Positions 42,947 through 50,454 of a stretch of DNA of 64,000 bases are shown here, piece by piece. Position numbers and translations under genes: made by a program. The stretch is from positions 124,001 to 188,000 of the forward strand of contig OMXS01000001.1 of the NCBI GenBank assembly GCA_900315095.1, given 5' to 3'. The stretch comes from an uncultured Prevotellaceae bacterium. Lineage in GTDB: Bacteria > Bacteroidota > Bacteroidia > Bacteroidales > Bacteroidaceae. Under the pieces are notes generated by a model. The model was given only the letters and a program-made list of their open reading frames with translations. It was not told the DNA's origin and made no database searches. Each line of letters starts with the position of its first letter. The first letter of the stretch is position 1.

Positions 42947-43237
42947 TTATTGGTTATTACTTGGAGTTGTATAGCAGGGGCAACGTTCAATAGTTTCCTG
43001 CTTGCATATACTGCGGTAGCCGCAGGTCATTGTGCCGCATTGCTTTGATGCCTCACTGTCTGGACGCTCATTCGCAGGGATGTCCTTCTCCACGCAGATG
43101 TGCTTGCCGCCTGCCAGTATCAACTTCACGCAGTTGGCACCCTTTGCGTCGTTTTCACAGGTCTCGCACTTTGGGACGTCGGTGTAGATTACACGACTAC
43201 CCTGTAAATCACTCATGTTCTTAATCTCATGTTTCAT
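42947..43237 (-). CDS. cysteine-rich early phage protein
   Basis: A 96-residue protein with nine Cys (KCETCENDAKGANC, CGTMTCGYRSICKQ, RCPCY), probably binding metal. No family recognised. Lies 11 nt upstream of gam in the same operon. Confidence 0.6.
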   Translation of the reverse strand: MKHEIKNMSDLQGSRVIYTDVPKCETCENDAKGANCVKLILAGGKHICVEKDIPANERPDSEASKQCGTMTCGYRSICKQETIERCPCYTTPSNNQ

Positions 43238-43283
43238 GTTTTAATTGTCTGATTGATTGTTATTACTTTGGTGAACTGTTATC

Positions 43284-43736
43284 TTAAGCATTACCCATCG
43301 CTGCCAATGGGATCACAACTCCTCCCCTCGGGGAGGTTGGGAGGGGGCTTCTCAACCCGCCCTTCCCCAGAATGGCACGCATCTTCACCTGCAGCGCGTC
43401 GAGGTCTTTCACGCCCAGCTGCGCGAACGCCTTGCCGGCAATCTTAGGGTTCCTGCAGAAGTCATTGATGCGCTGCCAGTCAGTGGTATCTACACCGGCC
43501 TTCTGCATCAGCTTCAGACACAGGCTGCGCTTCTTCTTCAACTGCTCCTTCCAGCCTGTACGCTCTTCCAGAGAGGAGCACATGGCATCGTACTCCTTAC
43601 GCGTCATTTCCCTCAGATGGGTCGTCCTACCGTCGGTGAAACTCCACACAAGGGACTCCTTTGCCTCGTCACGGTCTACAGTGTAAAGCCGACCGAGCAA
43701 AGCATAGAAGCGGTGGTAATTGCTAACCTCTTTCAT
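43284..43736 (-). CDS. GemA-like regulator (Mu gp16, DUF1018)
   Basis: A 150-residue early protein of the GemA family, which alters host gene expression and DNA supercoiling in Mu. Pattern: NYHRFYALLGRLYTVDRDEAKESLVWSFTDGRTTHLREMTRKEYDAMC and LMQKAGVDTTDWQRINDFCRNPKIAGKAFAQL. The last 24 residues (GLRSPLPTSPRGGVV...) derive from an in-frame GC-rich repeat. Confidence 0.85.
   Translation of the reverse strand: MKEVSNYHRFYALLGRLYTVDRDEAKESLVWSFTDGRTTHLREMTRKEYDAMCSSLEERTGWKEQLKKKRSLCLKLMQKAGVDTTDWQRINDFCRNPKIAGKAFAQLGVKDLDALQVKMRAILGKGGLRSPLPTSPRGGVVIPLAAMGNA
43317..43352 (+). repeat. GC-rich CTCCCCTC...GAGGTTGGGAGGGGG element
   Basis: CCTCCCCTC / GGGGAGG inverted repeat followed by TTGGGAGGGGG; encodes the C-terminal tail of the GemA-like protein in frame. 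Confidence 0.85.
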
Positions 43737-44065
43737 ACGCGCATCGTCCTGATGGAACTCTCATAATACACGGTCAGACCGCACGTGCTCGCAATGTCAT
43801 GCTCAAGCTTCGCGCCCTTTGACTCCTCCCAGCCGTCCATCATACAGATGGCATCGCAATCCAGCAGCATCTTCAAATCCTCTTTCATGTGCAAACGCCA
43901 GTCGGCACTGTCGCCAACACCACGGCGGTGAAGCACATTCTCAAAAGGATTCACACTCTCGAAACCGCAGAGCTCACAAAACTCGGCAGTAGCCTTGAAA
44001 GCGGCCTTCCGCTCCTCCATGTCATGGTGCGATATCGCACCGCTGATGTAAACTTTCTTGCTCAT
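43733..44065 (-). CDS. DUF4406-type nucleoside-deoxyribosyltransferase-like protein
   Basis: A 110-residue Rossmann-like protein. KVYISGAISHHDMEERKAAF at the start and CDAICMMDGWEESKGAKLEHDIA near residue 75 match the DUF4406 / nucleoside 2-deoxyribosyltransferase pattern. A role in nucleotide metabolism is plausible and may connect with the right-end TS-like gene; unproven. Overlaps the GemA start by 4 nt. Confidence 0.8.
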   Translation of the reverse strand: MSKKVYISGAISHHDMEERKAAFKATAEFCELCGFESVNPFENVLHRRGVGDSADWRLHMKEDLKMLLDCDAICMMDGWEESKGAKLEHDIASTCGLTVYYESSIRTMRV

Positions 44066-44077
44066 TGTCTCGCTATT

Positions 44078-44281
44078 TTATTGTTTTACTATGTTCACTT
44101 TCTCGGCGGCTCGAAGGTAGTTGAGTATTCTCGCTGCATACAGAGGGTCGGTGGTCTCTATCACACGGCAGCCCTTGGTCTTGGCCATCCGTAGGGTGAG
44201 GTCGCACTTGCCGCTGTACATCCAGTCGTCAATCACCATCCCGACATTGTCGCCTTTCACTAATAACTGGTACTTATCCAT
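44078..44281 (-). CDS. small early phage protein
   Basis: A 67-residue protein (MDKYQLLVKGDNVGMVIDDWMYSGKCDLTLRMAK...). No family recognised. Part of the early operon, 4 nt from the upstream ATPase gene. Confidence 0.6.
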   Translation of the reverse strand: MDKYQLLVKGDNVGMVIDDWMYSGKCDLTLRMAKTKGCRVIETTDPLYAARILNYLRAAEKVNIVKQ

Positions 44282-44285
44282 AGCC

Positions 44286-44906
44286 TCATACGTTATTGGT
44301 TGTTCTTAACACGCCTTCTTCCCATACTACGAAACTGTTGCCGGCATCGGGATTGAAACGCCCTTGGCAATAGGCTCGGAAACCTTGCACTCTGACCTTC
44401 ACGTCTGCCAGATAGCGGAGCCTTCGTGCTGGCTTGCCTGTCGGCTGTCCTTTTTCTTCCTGGCTGATGAAGATGAAGCATTTTTTCGGGAACATCTTCA
44501 CGAGTGTCTCGGTCTCTGGATAGCCCCAATATGCCAACTGGAAAGAGTCCACGATGATAAACTTCGCGCTATGCCTTTTCTTCAGTCGTGCTGTCAAGTC
44601 ATCCAAAGTGTCATTCGGAACGACTCTGAACCAGCCTTGTCGTTTGTCAAGGTCAAACCGCAGCATACGCTCTTGGAAACTCTGGTTCAAGCCTTCCTCG
44701 TAACTCAGGTAGAGCACCTGCCCGTAGTGGGTCAGTTCGTAGGCCAGTTGCATCACGAAAGAACTTTTGCCGCTGGCAGACGCGCCGCTGATAAACCAGG
44801 TGGCACGTTCCTCCGGCAAACCGAAGGCTTCTTCCCACCTGCCACCCCACGGCAGCGTCTTGTAGGTCTTCTTGGCTATTTCTTTCGGACTGTAGGCTCG
44901 TTTCAT
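44286..44906 (-). CDS. RecA/DnaB-like P-loop ATPase
   Basis: A 206-residue ATPase. Walker A is FISGASASGKSS (residues 38-49), Walker B is KFIIVDSFQLAYWG (near 115), with FIFISQEEKG after it as sensor-like strand. The fold resembles the RecA core of DnaB/RadA proteins. It lies in the transposition operon two genes after the MuB-like ATPase. It may help replicative transposition; function inferred. Confidence 0.75.
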   Translation of the reverse strand: MKRAYSPKEIAKKTYKTLPWGGRWEEAFGLPEERATWFISGASASGKSSFVMQLAYELTHYGQVLYLSYEEGLNQSFQERMLRFDLDKRQGWFRVVPNDTLDDLTARLKKRHSAKFIIVDSFQLAYWGYPETETLVKMFPKKCFIFISQEEKGQPTGKPARRLRYLADVKVRVQGFRAYCQGRFNPDAGNSFVVWEEGVLRTTNNV

Positions 44907-45145
44907 TTCTTTGGCTCCTTTTCTTTTCTGATAGATACAACTTTGTACTTCAAAAAGCCCCGAATGATATTGGGATATTTGTGTATTGGGCAGGGGCTCC
45001 CTACCTCAACCAGCCAAAGCGGAATATAGGCATCCTTCCATATTTCATTTTGAAACGGACCGGCTTCCTCGACAAGCCCTCCTTCGTTCACCCGTAACCA
45101 GAGAAGGTCCTGCCCAACATCTTCTAAGTTTATTCTTGTTATCAT
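44903..45145 (-). CDS. small early phage protein
   Basis: An 80-residue protein (MITRINLEDVGQDLLWLRVNEGGLVEEAGPFQNEIW...) of unknown family. It overlaps the downstream ATPase by 4 nt and starts 1 nt after the MuB-like stop, so the three are translationally coupled. Confidence 0.65.
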   Translation of the reverse strand: MITRINLEDVGQDLLWLRVNEGGLVEEAGPFQNEIWKDAYIPLWLVEVGSPCPIHKYPNIIRGFLKYKVVSIRKEKEPKK

Positions 45146-45146
45146 A

Positions 45147-46022
45147 TCAGGCTCCTTTCTTTAGTTTCTCAATCTCCGTATAGACTCGCCTCAAACCGCC
45201 TTGGCTCCGTCGCACAATCTGACCGATATCGGTCCCCTCAGGTGCATTCACCTTCGCAACAACTCGAGCCTGCTCCAGCAGGAACGCCTTGCGGTCGTCT
45301 TCATGGTCAGGGGTCACACGGCTGTACTTGCCGCCATAGCGTGAGAAGATTTCGGCATAGCCCACCTTCTGGTTCTCCACCATCCTGTCGATCTTAGCCC
45401 TCAGACCGTCGGCGCCCATCATATACCACCCACAGCACATCTCGGTGGCGTTCCACAGGGCTTTCAGTTCCAGGAAGGCCTCATACTGCAGGTCGCCGGC
45501 TTCGTCTAAGACCACCAGCGGACGCTCCATCGAGCGAAGGTAGTAAACCAAGTCCTCGTAGGTGTCCTGATACTTGCCGGTGGCGCCCACACCAAACTCC
45601 TTGGCGATCTTCCGCACCAGCGCACGCTTCGTCTTCACCTGACTGCAGTCGATATAAGCGGCATTCCGGTGCTCTTTCACATACCAACGGGCTGTGTAGG
45701 TCTTGCCGATATTGGGCAGGTCGCACAAAATCACGCTCAGGCTTCGCTCCTGACAAGCCTCCAGCTGTGTGGTGATATAGTCGAAGGTCGCGGTCCTTGC
45801 ACCCTTCCACTCGATAGAGTCGCGCAGGTTCACGTCCAGACGGCGGGCAATGTTCACCCAGTTGGCATCACTCAGAGCCTTATCCGTCTGACCCTTCTTC
45901 AACATGTTGTACACGCTTGCACTGATGCCCAACGCTGCCGCGTGTTTCGCATCGCTGGGATAGTTCTGGCGGTTGGCGGCTATCGCCTCCAGTATCCGCT
46001 GTTTCTGCCAATCTTTAATCAT
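45147..46022 (-). CDS. MuB-like transposition ATPase
   Basis: A 291-residue AAA+ target-selection ATPase that works with the transposase. The N-terminal 60 residues hold an HTH (DAKHAAALGISASVYNMLKKGQTD). The ATPase core has an atypical Walker A (CDLPNIGKTYTA, first Gly replaced) near residue 100 and Walker B PLVVLDEAGDLQ near 172. A C-terminal helical domain with IVRRSQGGLRRVYTEIEKLK follows. Same order as MuA-MuB. Confidence 0.88.
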   Translation of the reverse strand: MIKDWQKQRILEAIAANRQNYPSDAKHAAALGISASVYNMLKKGQTDKALSDANWVNIARRLDVNLRDSIEWKGARTATFDYITTQLEACQERSLSVILCDLPNIGKTYTARWYVKEHRNAAYIDCSQVKTKRALVRKIAKEFGVGATGKYQDTYEDLVYYLRSMERPLVVLDEAGDLQYEAFLELKALWNATEMCCGWYMMGADGLRAKIDRMVENQKVGYAEIFSRYGGKYSRVTPDHEDDRKAFLLEQARVVAKVNAPEGTDIGQIVRRSQGGLRRVYTEIEKLKKGA

Positions 46023-46066
46023 ATTCTAACGGCGTTTTAATACTACTATAATCTTATTCAATTCCT

Positions 46067-46127
46067 TAGAATATCTAGGCTGCCTAGAATATCTAGAATA
46101 TCTAGAACATCTAGAATATCTAGAATC
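46067..46127. repeat. TCTAGAATA iterons between the transposase and MuB-like genes
   Basis: Six imperfect 9-10-bp units on TCTAGAATA/TCTAGAACA, including an inverted pair CCTAGAATATC / GATATTCTAGG around CTGC. They fill the gap between the two transposition genes and look like protein-binding iterons. Confidence 0.75.
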
Positions 46128-46134
46128 GCCTATC

Positions 46135-48171
46135 CTATATATCTCCTATCGGGTCAAAATGCCCATTAACCTCATTAAACCCATCAGACACTTGTCCCGT
46201 CTCTTGAGATGCCATCGCAACTACCTCCAGTTCCTCAGGTTCCGTATGCTGCGACGGTGTCGCAGAACTCTTCATCACACCCAACTCCTCGATAGCATTC
46301 TCCTTCACCCACTTACCGAACTTCGCAATCTTCTTGCGCTGCTCGATATAGTTCACGGTGTCCTCCTCGGTCTGCTCGGCCATCACACGGTTGTAGGTCT
46401 GCACACGCTCGCAGGTGTCAATATACTTGTCACCCTGGAACAGGTATATCTCCTCAGGAAGCACAGGCTCCTCCCCTCGGGGAGGTTGGGAGGGGGTCAA
46501 ATAGTAGGCGGTCACCTGGTAGTCATTCGGCCTGAGCTTCTCCAGCACACTTGTGTCACTCAGCCACCAGTCCTCGTAGCAAACCCTCACCGTCGAGTTC
46601 CTCCTGATACTGGTCTCCACTCGCTCACCGATATAGCGCGCCAGCGTCAGCTTGTCAAGGGGACGCAGCGTCGGATTGATGCGCTCACACAGAACGTCCC
46701 ACCTGGTCATGCCGGGGAACTTCTTCTGGTTGGGGTGCAGCTGGTGGTTCCACTCATAACTGTCACGTCGGTCTTCTGCCACCAGCTGGTCCCAACTGAA
46801 GTATTCCTTGTCTTCGTAGAGTTCGTTGGTCTCGTCGCTCACTTTCTTGTACTCCTGGCGCCACTTGCCCTTGCCGTAGAAACGGCCAATGCCCTCGTGG
46901 TTCTTATGGATCACACTGCGCTTCTTCGCACCGTTCAATGGCTCGGCATACTTCTCCTGTGAGTTCTGGGGGGCGCAGAAGTGAACGAATGGGAAAGCGA
47001 CACCGGCTTGCAGGAAACCGTCTTTGTACTGGGTCATCAAGTGGTTCTCCACCTCGATACCTGCAGGCATTCCCCAACCTTGCTTCTCGATCAGACGGAA
47101 CATGTCGCGGAAGCAATCTACCACCAGACCTTCGTCCTTCTTACGGGCGTAACTGGCACCGACAACGCACTGGCTCACTACGTCGTAGGCATAGTAGGCA
47201 TGGACGCGCTGCTTCGTGTCCTTCAGCTTTCTCGTCAGGTCCACGTCGTCCATCGTAATCTGTGACAAAGAGAAGTCACCGCCGTGACGGTGAACGTGTG
47301 GCATCTGCTCGTGCATGAACGTGGTCCAGCTCATAAGCGAATGCTCTATCAAGGTCTTGTTGGCTGGCTTGTTCAGGTAGTTCGCAATGGTGCTCTCGCT
47401 CAGTTCCTTCGGCTCACCTGTCCGCTTATCCACAAAGTCATCGGGATTCATCAGCTCACCGGTCTTTGGGTCGTAAACGTCCAGTTCACCACACACGAAC
47501 ATATTGTACATTTCCGCAATGTTCGTGTTGAAGGGCTTGTTGGGCAGTATAGCCAGACCGAGTATCAGACGTTCGGTCTTCATGTCCACCTTCCTCGCGC
47601 TCTGGTTGCCGAACTTGCCGCTGATAAGACAGACGTAGCCCTCCTTCTTGTACTCGTTCACCTTCTGACGGAAACGCAACGTACTCGCCGGCAACGTGTG
47701 GCCGTACTCTTCACGCAGGGCTTCAATGGCTTTCGCCATCTGCTCCCAGTTGTACTTGCCGCCAAACAGCTTCTGGGCGGTGGCTGCACGCTCATACAAC
47801 TTGATGCAAGTGTTCAGCACCGAGGCGTTCACCACATACTCCCTGATCTTCTCAGGAGGCAGGTCCCAACCGGCTTGCTCACGGCTGTGGAAAAAACACA
47901 TCGCCTGCTGGTCAACCTCATAGTTCGAGCACACCCAACCCTTCAGATGGGTCAGGTCACCGTCGGGATAGAGGGCTTGGACCTTGGCTCTGTAGTCGCG
48001 CGGAAGACTTTCAACGGCAACAAGCGCATACTGACCAACAGCACCACCGCCACGGCGCACCACGTCGATGCGCTTACGGTTCACCCAGTTCTGGTAGTTG
48101 GATTGGCTTACAATACCACCGTCCACCAATTCCCTGGCGCTTATGCACAACCTGTTTCCGTAATACTCCAT
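46135..48171 (-). CDS. MuA-like transposase
   Basis: A 678-residue (680 from 48177) DDE transposase. The N-terminal DNA-binding domain (LCISARELVDGGIVSQSNYQNW) is MuA-like. The catalytic core has ITMDDVDLTRKLKD (first Asp), AYYAYDVVSQCVVG, IEVENHLM and the Glu of QEKYAEPLNGAKKRSVIHK. The C-terminal domain contains a GC-rich repeat (YLTPSQPPRGEEPV) and two hairpin elements (SATPSQHTEP, VAMASQETG) in frame. It cuts and joins phage ends during replicative transposition and starts the early operon with two small genes upstream. Confidence 0.92.
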   Translation of the reverse strand: MEYYGNRLCISARELVDGGIVSQSNYQNWVNRKRIDVVRRGGGAVGQYALVAVESLPRDYRAKVQALYPDGDLTHLKGWVCSNYEVDQQAMCFFHSREQAGWDLPPEKIREYVVNASVLNTCIKLYERAATAQKLFGGKYNWEQMAKAIEALREEYGHTLPASTLRFRQKVNEYKKEGYVCLISGKFGNQSARKVDMKTERLILGLAILPNKPFNTNIAEMYNMFVCGELDVYDPKTGELMNPDDFVDKRTGEPKELSESTIANYLNKPANKTLIEHSLMSWTTFMHEQMPHVHRHGGDFSLSQITMDDVDLTRKLKDTKQRVHAYYAYDVVSQCVVGASYARKKDEGLVVDCFRDMFRLIEKQGWGMPAGIEVENHLMTQYKDGFLQAGVAFPFVHFCAPQNSQEKYAEPLNGAKKRSVIHKNHEGIGRFYGKGKWRQEYKKVSDETNELYEDKEYFSWDQLVAEDRRDSYEWNHQLHPNQKKFPGMTRWDVLCERINPTLRPLDKLTLARYIGERVETSIRRNSTVRVCYEDWWLSDTSVLEKLRPNDYQVTAYYLTPSQPPRGEEPVLPEEIYLFQGDKYIDTCERVQTYNRVMAEQTEEDTVNYIEQRKKIAKFGKWVKENAIEELGVMKSSATPSQHTEPEELEVVAMASQETGQVSDGFNEVNGHFDPIGDI
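46194..46221 (+). repeat. TAT-hairpin element, degenerate
   Basis: GTCCCG, TCT, arm CTTGAGAT, loop GCC, arm ATCGCAAC (two arm changes). Inside the transposase 3' end. Confidence 0.6.
46239..46266 (+). repeat. TAT-hairpin element
   Basis: GTTCCG, TAT, arm GCTGCGAC, loop GGT, arm GTCGCAGA. In frame in the transposase C-terminus. Confidence 0.85.
46468..46497 (+). repeat. GC-rich CTCCCCTC...GAGGTTGGGAGGGGG element
   Basis: Nearly identical to the copy at 43317; in frame in the transposase (TPSQPPRGEE). Confidence 0.85.
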
Positions 48172-48188
48172 AATCAATACTGTTTAAT

Positions 48189-48216
48189 GTCCCCTATGTT
48201 GCGATGTCATCGCAAC
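48189..48216 (+). repeat. TAT-hairpin element
   Basis: GTCCCC, TAT, arm GTTGCGAT, loop GTC, arm ATCGCAAC. It lies about 18 nt upstream of the transposase start (minus strand). Confidence 0.9.
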
Positions 48217-48401
48217 CTTAAAACACACTTGATGCGCTCATACAGCGGCACCATCAGAATGAAATAAACCACTCCCGCCGCTGCCTCAGCCACGGTCATC
48301 TCTTCTGCACTCCAAGCAAAGCTCAGCACAAACCACATGCACACCAAGCCAAGTACCAAGGCAACCGACATCTTCAATGTCTCTGAATAAATCTTCTTCA
48401 T
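48207..48401 (-). CDS. small two-span membrane protein of the early operon
   Basis: A 64-residue protein with two transmembrane helices (MSVALVLGLVCMWFVLSF and AAAGVVYFILMVPLY) and basic ends. It could be a holin-like or superinfection-related protein; no family recognised. The hairpin element at 48189 overlaps its last codons. Confidence 0.65.
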   Translation of the reverse strand: MKKIYSETLKMSVALVLGLVCMWFVLSFAWSAEEMTVAEAAAGVVYFILMVPLYERIKCVLRLR

Positions 48402-48418
48402 AACTCCACCTTATTAAT

Positions 48419-48446
48419 GTTATGTATGTCGCTATGCCATAGCGAC
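48419..48446 (+). repeat. TAT-hairpin element
   Basis: GTTATG, TAT, arm GTCGCTAT, loop GCC, arm ATAGCGAC. Compensated arms; 18 nt upstream of the 48401 start. Confidence 0.9.
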
Positions 48447-48449
48447 CCC

Positions 48450-48626
48450 TTATCTACTACCTATCTCCATACCGCCATACTGCGACTTCGCAACATGACG
48501 AATCCGACGGGCAAGGTCAGTGTCCTTCTTGAAGTTCAACGCCTTGCTCACCATCTCACGGGTGCAGTGCATCGATGCAGCCAACTTCACCGCATCACCA
48601 CGATCCATTACAATCCTCTTCTTCAT
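48450..48626 (-). CDS. 58-residue early HTH-like protein
   Basis: A small frame, ATG at 48626 and TAA at 48450: MKKRIVMDRGDAVKLAASMHC..., with TREMVSKALNFKKDTDLARRIRHVA. The layout suggests a small DNA-binding protein in the position of Mu Ner, the first gene of the early operon, which represses early transcription. Preceded by AAGGAG. The Ner-like role is inferred from position and size. Confidence 0.7.
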   Translation of the reverse strand: MKKRIVMDRGDAVKLAASMHCTREMVSKALNFKKDTDLARRIRHVAKSQYGGMEIGSR

Positions 48627-48660
48627 AATCTGTTTCTCCTTATTTTTAATAATGTATTTC

Positions 48661-48691
48661 TTGCATTTGTCGCTTTTTTTTCGTACCTTTG
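48661..48691 (+). promoter_or_regulatory. repressor promoter
   Basis: TTG (48661-48663), 20 nt, TACCTTTG (48684-48691), transcribing rightwards to the repressor. Its predicted start (about 48698) lies to the left of the start of the opposing early transcript, so the two RNAs overlap. Confidence 0.7.
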
Positions 48692-48718
48692 TACCGCGTT
48701 CACAATTTAAACACGCCG

Positions 48719-48749
48719 CAAAGATAGTGATTTCTCACGAAACCACCAA
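48719..48749 (-). promoter_or_regulatory. early lytic promoter
   Basis: TTG (48749-48747), 20 nt, TATCTTTG (48726-48719), reading into the 58-residue gene and the transposase operon. The spacer contains GTGATTTCTCAC, an operator-like palindrome. Confidence 0.75.
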
Positions 48750-48762
48750 ATAAAAATCGAAA
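48726..48762. repeat. 37-bp operator repeat, copy at the early promoter
   Basis: Covers the early promoter from its -7 box past its -33. Contains GTGATTTCTCACGAAACC. An exact copy lies inside the repressor gene at 49010-49046. Confidence 0.9.
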
Positions 48763-48775
48763 TAAATCACGATAT

Positions 48776-49492
48776 ATGGCAAAAAATAACGAAACAGCCG
48801 CAACAATTCACGATAGAATAGCCCTTTGTGTTCAAAAATACGGAGAGGGTAAAAATACTGTATTTGCTGAGAAATTAGGAGTTAGCGAAGGAAATATCCG
48901 CGGATATATTAAAGGTGTTGTTCCTAAAGCAGATGTTTTGGAGAATATCGTGAGAACTTACGATATTTCACCTGAATGGCTCTTGACAGGTAGGGGAGAT
49001 ATCGCTATAAGTGATTTCTCACGAAACCACCAAATAAAAATCGAAAAAAATGATGAAGAGGACTCTCATTTTATAGCAAAACCCGCAAAAGACTCTAAAG
49101 AAGGCATCCCACTCATACCTCTCAGCGCAATGGCAGGGGCACTCAAAGGGGAACAAACAGTGCTCGAGTATGAGTGCGAGCGGTATGTGGTACCAGCATT
49201 CACAGGGGCAGACTTCCTCATGCCCGTAAAGGGAGACAGCATGAGCCCAACATATCTCTCCGGAGACATCGTGGCATGCCAGAGAGTACCCATGAGCGAC
49301 ATCTTCTTCCAATGGAACAAACCATACGTCCTCGACACCAAACAGGGCGCCATCATCAAACGCATCAAACCAGGATCCGACAAACAACACGTCCTCATCG
49401 TGTCAGACAACACACAATACGACCCCTTCGAGCTCACATACTCCGAAATCTATGCCGTCGCACTCGTCATCGGAATCATCCGCCTCGAATAG
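48776..49492 (+). CDS. S24-family (CI/LexA-like) phage repressor
   Basis: A 238-residue lysogeny regulator. N-terminal HTH: TVFAEKLGVSEGNIRGYIKG (residues 29-48), and YDISPEWLLTGRG at 62-74. The C-terminal self-cleaving domain has the Ala120-Gly121 site (LSAMAGAL), nucleophile Ser155 (VKGDSMSPTYLSGD) and Lys195 (GAIIKRI), so it should be inactivated by RecA after DNA damage. Residues 79-92 (SDFSRNHQIKIEKN) are encoded by an exact 37-bp copy of the early promoter region, in the hinge. Confidence 0.92.
   Translation: MAKNNETAATIHDRIALCVQKYGEGKNTVFAEKLGVSEGNIRGYIKGVVPKADVLENIVRTYDISPEWLLTGRGDIAISDFSRNHQIKIEKNDEEDSHFIAKPAKDSKEGIPLIPLSAMAGALKGEQTVLEYECERYVVPAFTGADFLMPVKGDSMSPTYLSGDIVACQRVPMSDIFFQWNKPYVLDTKQGAIIKRIKPGSDKQHVLIVSDNTQYDPFELTYSEIYAVALVIGIIRLE
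49010..49046. repeat. 37-bp operator repeat, copy inside the repressor gene
   Basis: Identical to 48726-48762, 284 bp downstream, within the hinge-coding part of the repressor. Confidence 0.9.
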
Positions 49493-49517
49493 TTTACTTA
49501 TCAAAATATTCTGTAAC

Positions 49518-50453
49518 ATGTCAAAACCTAAAAAAATCATACTTAGGGCTTTCAAAGTAGAAAATAACGATCCCAATTACGGGAAAAGTCCGATCCTTAA
49601 TTTGCTTGGGACAAAACTTGAGAATAGCCAAATGGCGGAGGAAAGGCGAATCTTGCTCAATCAAGATGATCCTAATGAGGAATCTGACTTGATTGCTGAT
49701 TTTGACGTCTCTCGCAAAGATGTGTTTATATTTGGAACTATGATAAGGGTAATGGCATCGAAAGGTACTCCCAATCTTCCCGACGACTTATTCAATCAAA
49801 AGAAAATTCCTTTTAATAATCTAAGCAAATTGGAACTGAAAGAGAAATTTATCTATAAATCTCATTTCTATTTTGCTACTGATGGAAACTTCCTAATAGT
49901 TAACCTCCCTTCAAATAGAACAATAACGGCATTTCAAGCATATATAAATGAATACCTAAAAGCAGAAAGGAAAAAACATCTATTTGAGTTCACTCCCCTG
50001 ATTGTCGCAACGCCCGATACCAAAGTGTCCAACATCAAGACCATTAAATTTAGGGACTCTGAAGTAAGGTTGCCGGCAAAGGAAAACACTTCTGTTTCAC
50101 AAAGTTCATTTAGAGCAAAAGTGAAGAATTTTAAGGAGGAACTGCTAAGAGAACTGCTTGGCGATGCCCCTGATTTTGATAAAATATTAGAAGAAGATTT
50201 GGTTTCTGCAGAACTTTTAATTAAATTTGCATCGAAAAAGACTGATGACCCACAAAAGTATTTGGGAGCAATATTAAAACCTATTGCCGATACTGATAAC
50301 ATTGAAATAAAAACCAATTCAGGAGGAACCATTAAAGGATCCACTTTGCAAAAGACAAAAGAGGTTGAAATAAGTATTACAGAATCTGATATGATTTCTG
50401 AACCGGAATTGTTCCAAGCCATGGAGACTTTCCTGAATGAATTGAATAATTGA
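49518..50453 (+). CDS. soluble component of a Rex-like lysogen-expressed pair
   Basis: A 311-residue protein starting MSKPKKIILRAF (the frame is open 22 codons further up, overlapping the repressor). Acidic and Lys-rich, without signal peptide or membrane span. Text such as IFGTMIRVMASKGTPNLPDDL and IVNLPSNRTITAFQAYINEYL gives no family I can name with certainty. It follows the repressor in the same direction and is coupled (1-nt gap) to a four-span membrane protein, like RexA with RexB in lambda. More AT-rich than the phage core. Confidence 0.65.
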   Translation: MSKPKKIILRAFKVENNDPNYGKSPILNLLGTKLENSQMAEERRILLNQDDPNEESDLIADFDVSRKDVFIFGTMIRVMASKGTPNLPDDLFNQKKIPFNNLSKLELKEKFIYKSHFYFATDGNFLIVNLPSNRTITAFQAYINEYLKAERKKHLFEFTPLIVATPDTKVSNIKTIKFRDSEVRLPAKENTSVSQSSFRAKVKNFKEELLRELLGDAPDFDKILEEDLVSAELLIKFASKKTDDPQKYLGAILKPIADTDNIEIKTNSGGTIKGSTLQKTKEVEISITESDMISEPELFQAMETFLNELNN

Positions 50454-50454
50454 C

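Noticed and set aside
48481-48500. A further hairpin element (CTGCGACTTCGCA)
   Set aside because: It lacks the tag, TAT and 3-nt loop, and lies within the 58-residue gene; probably chance.
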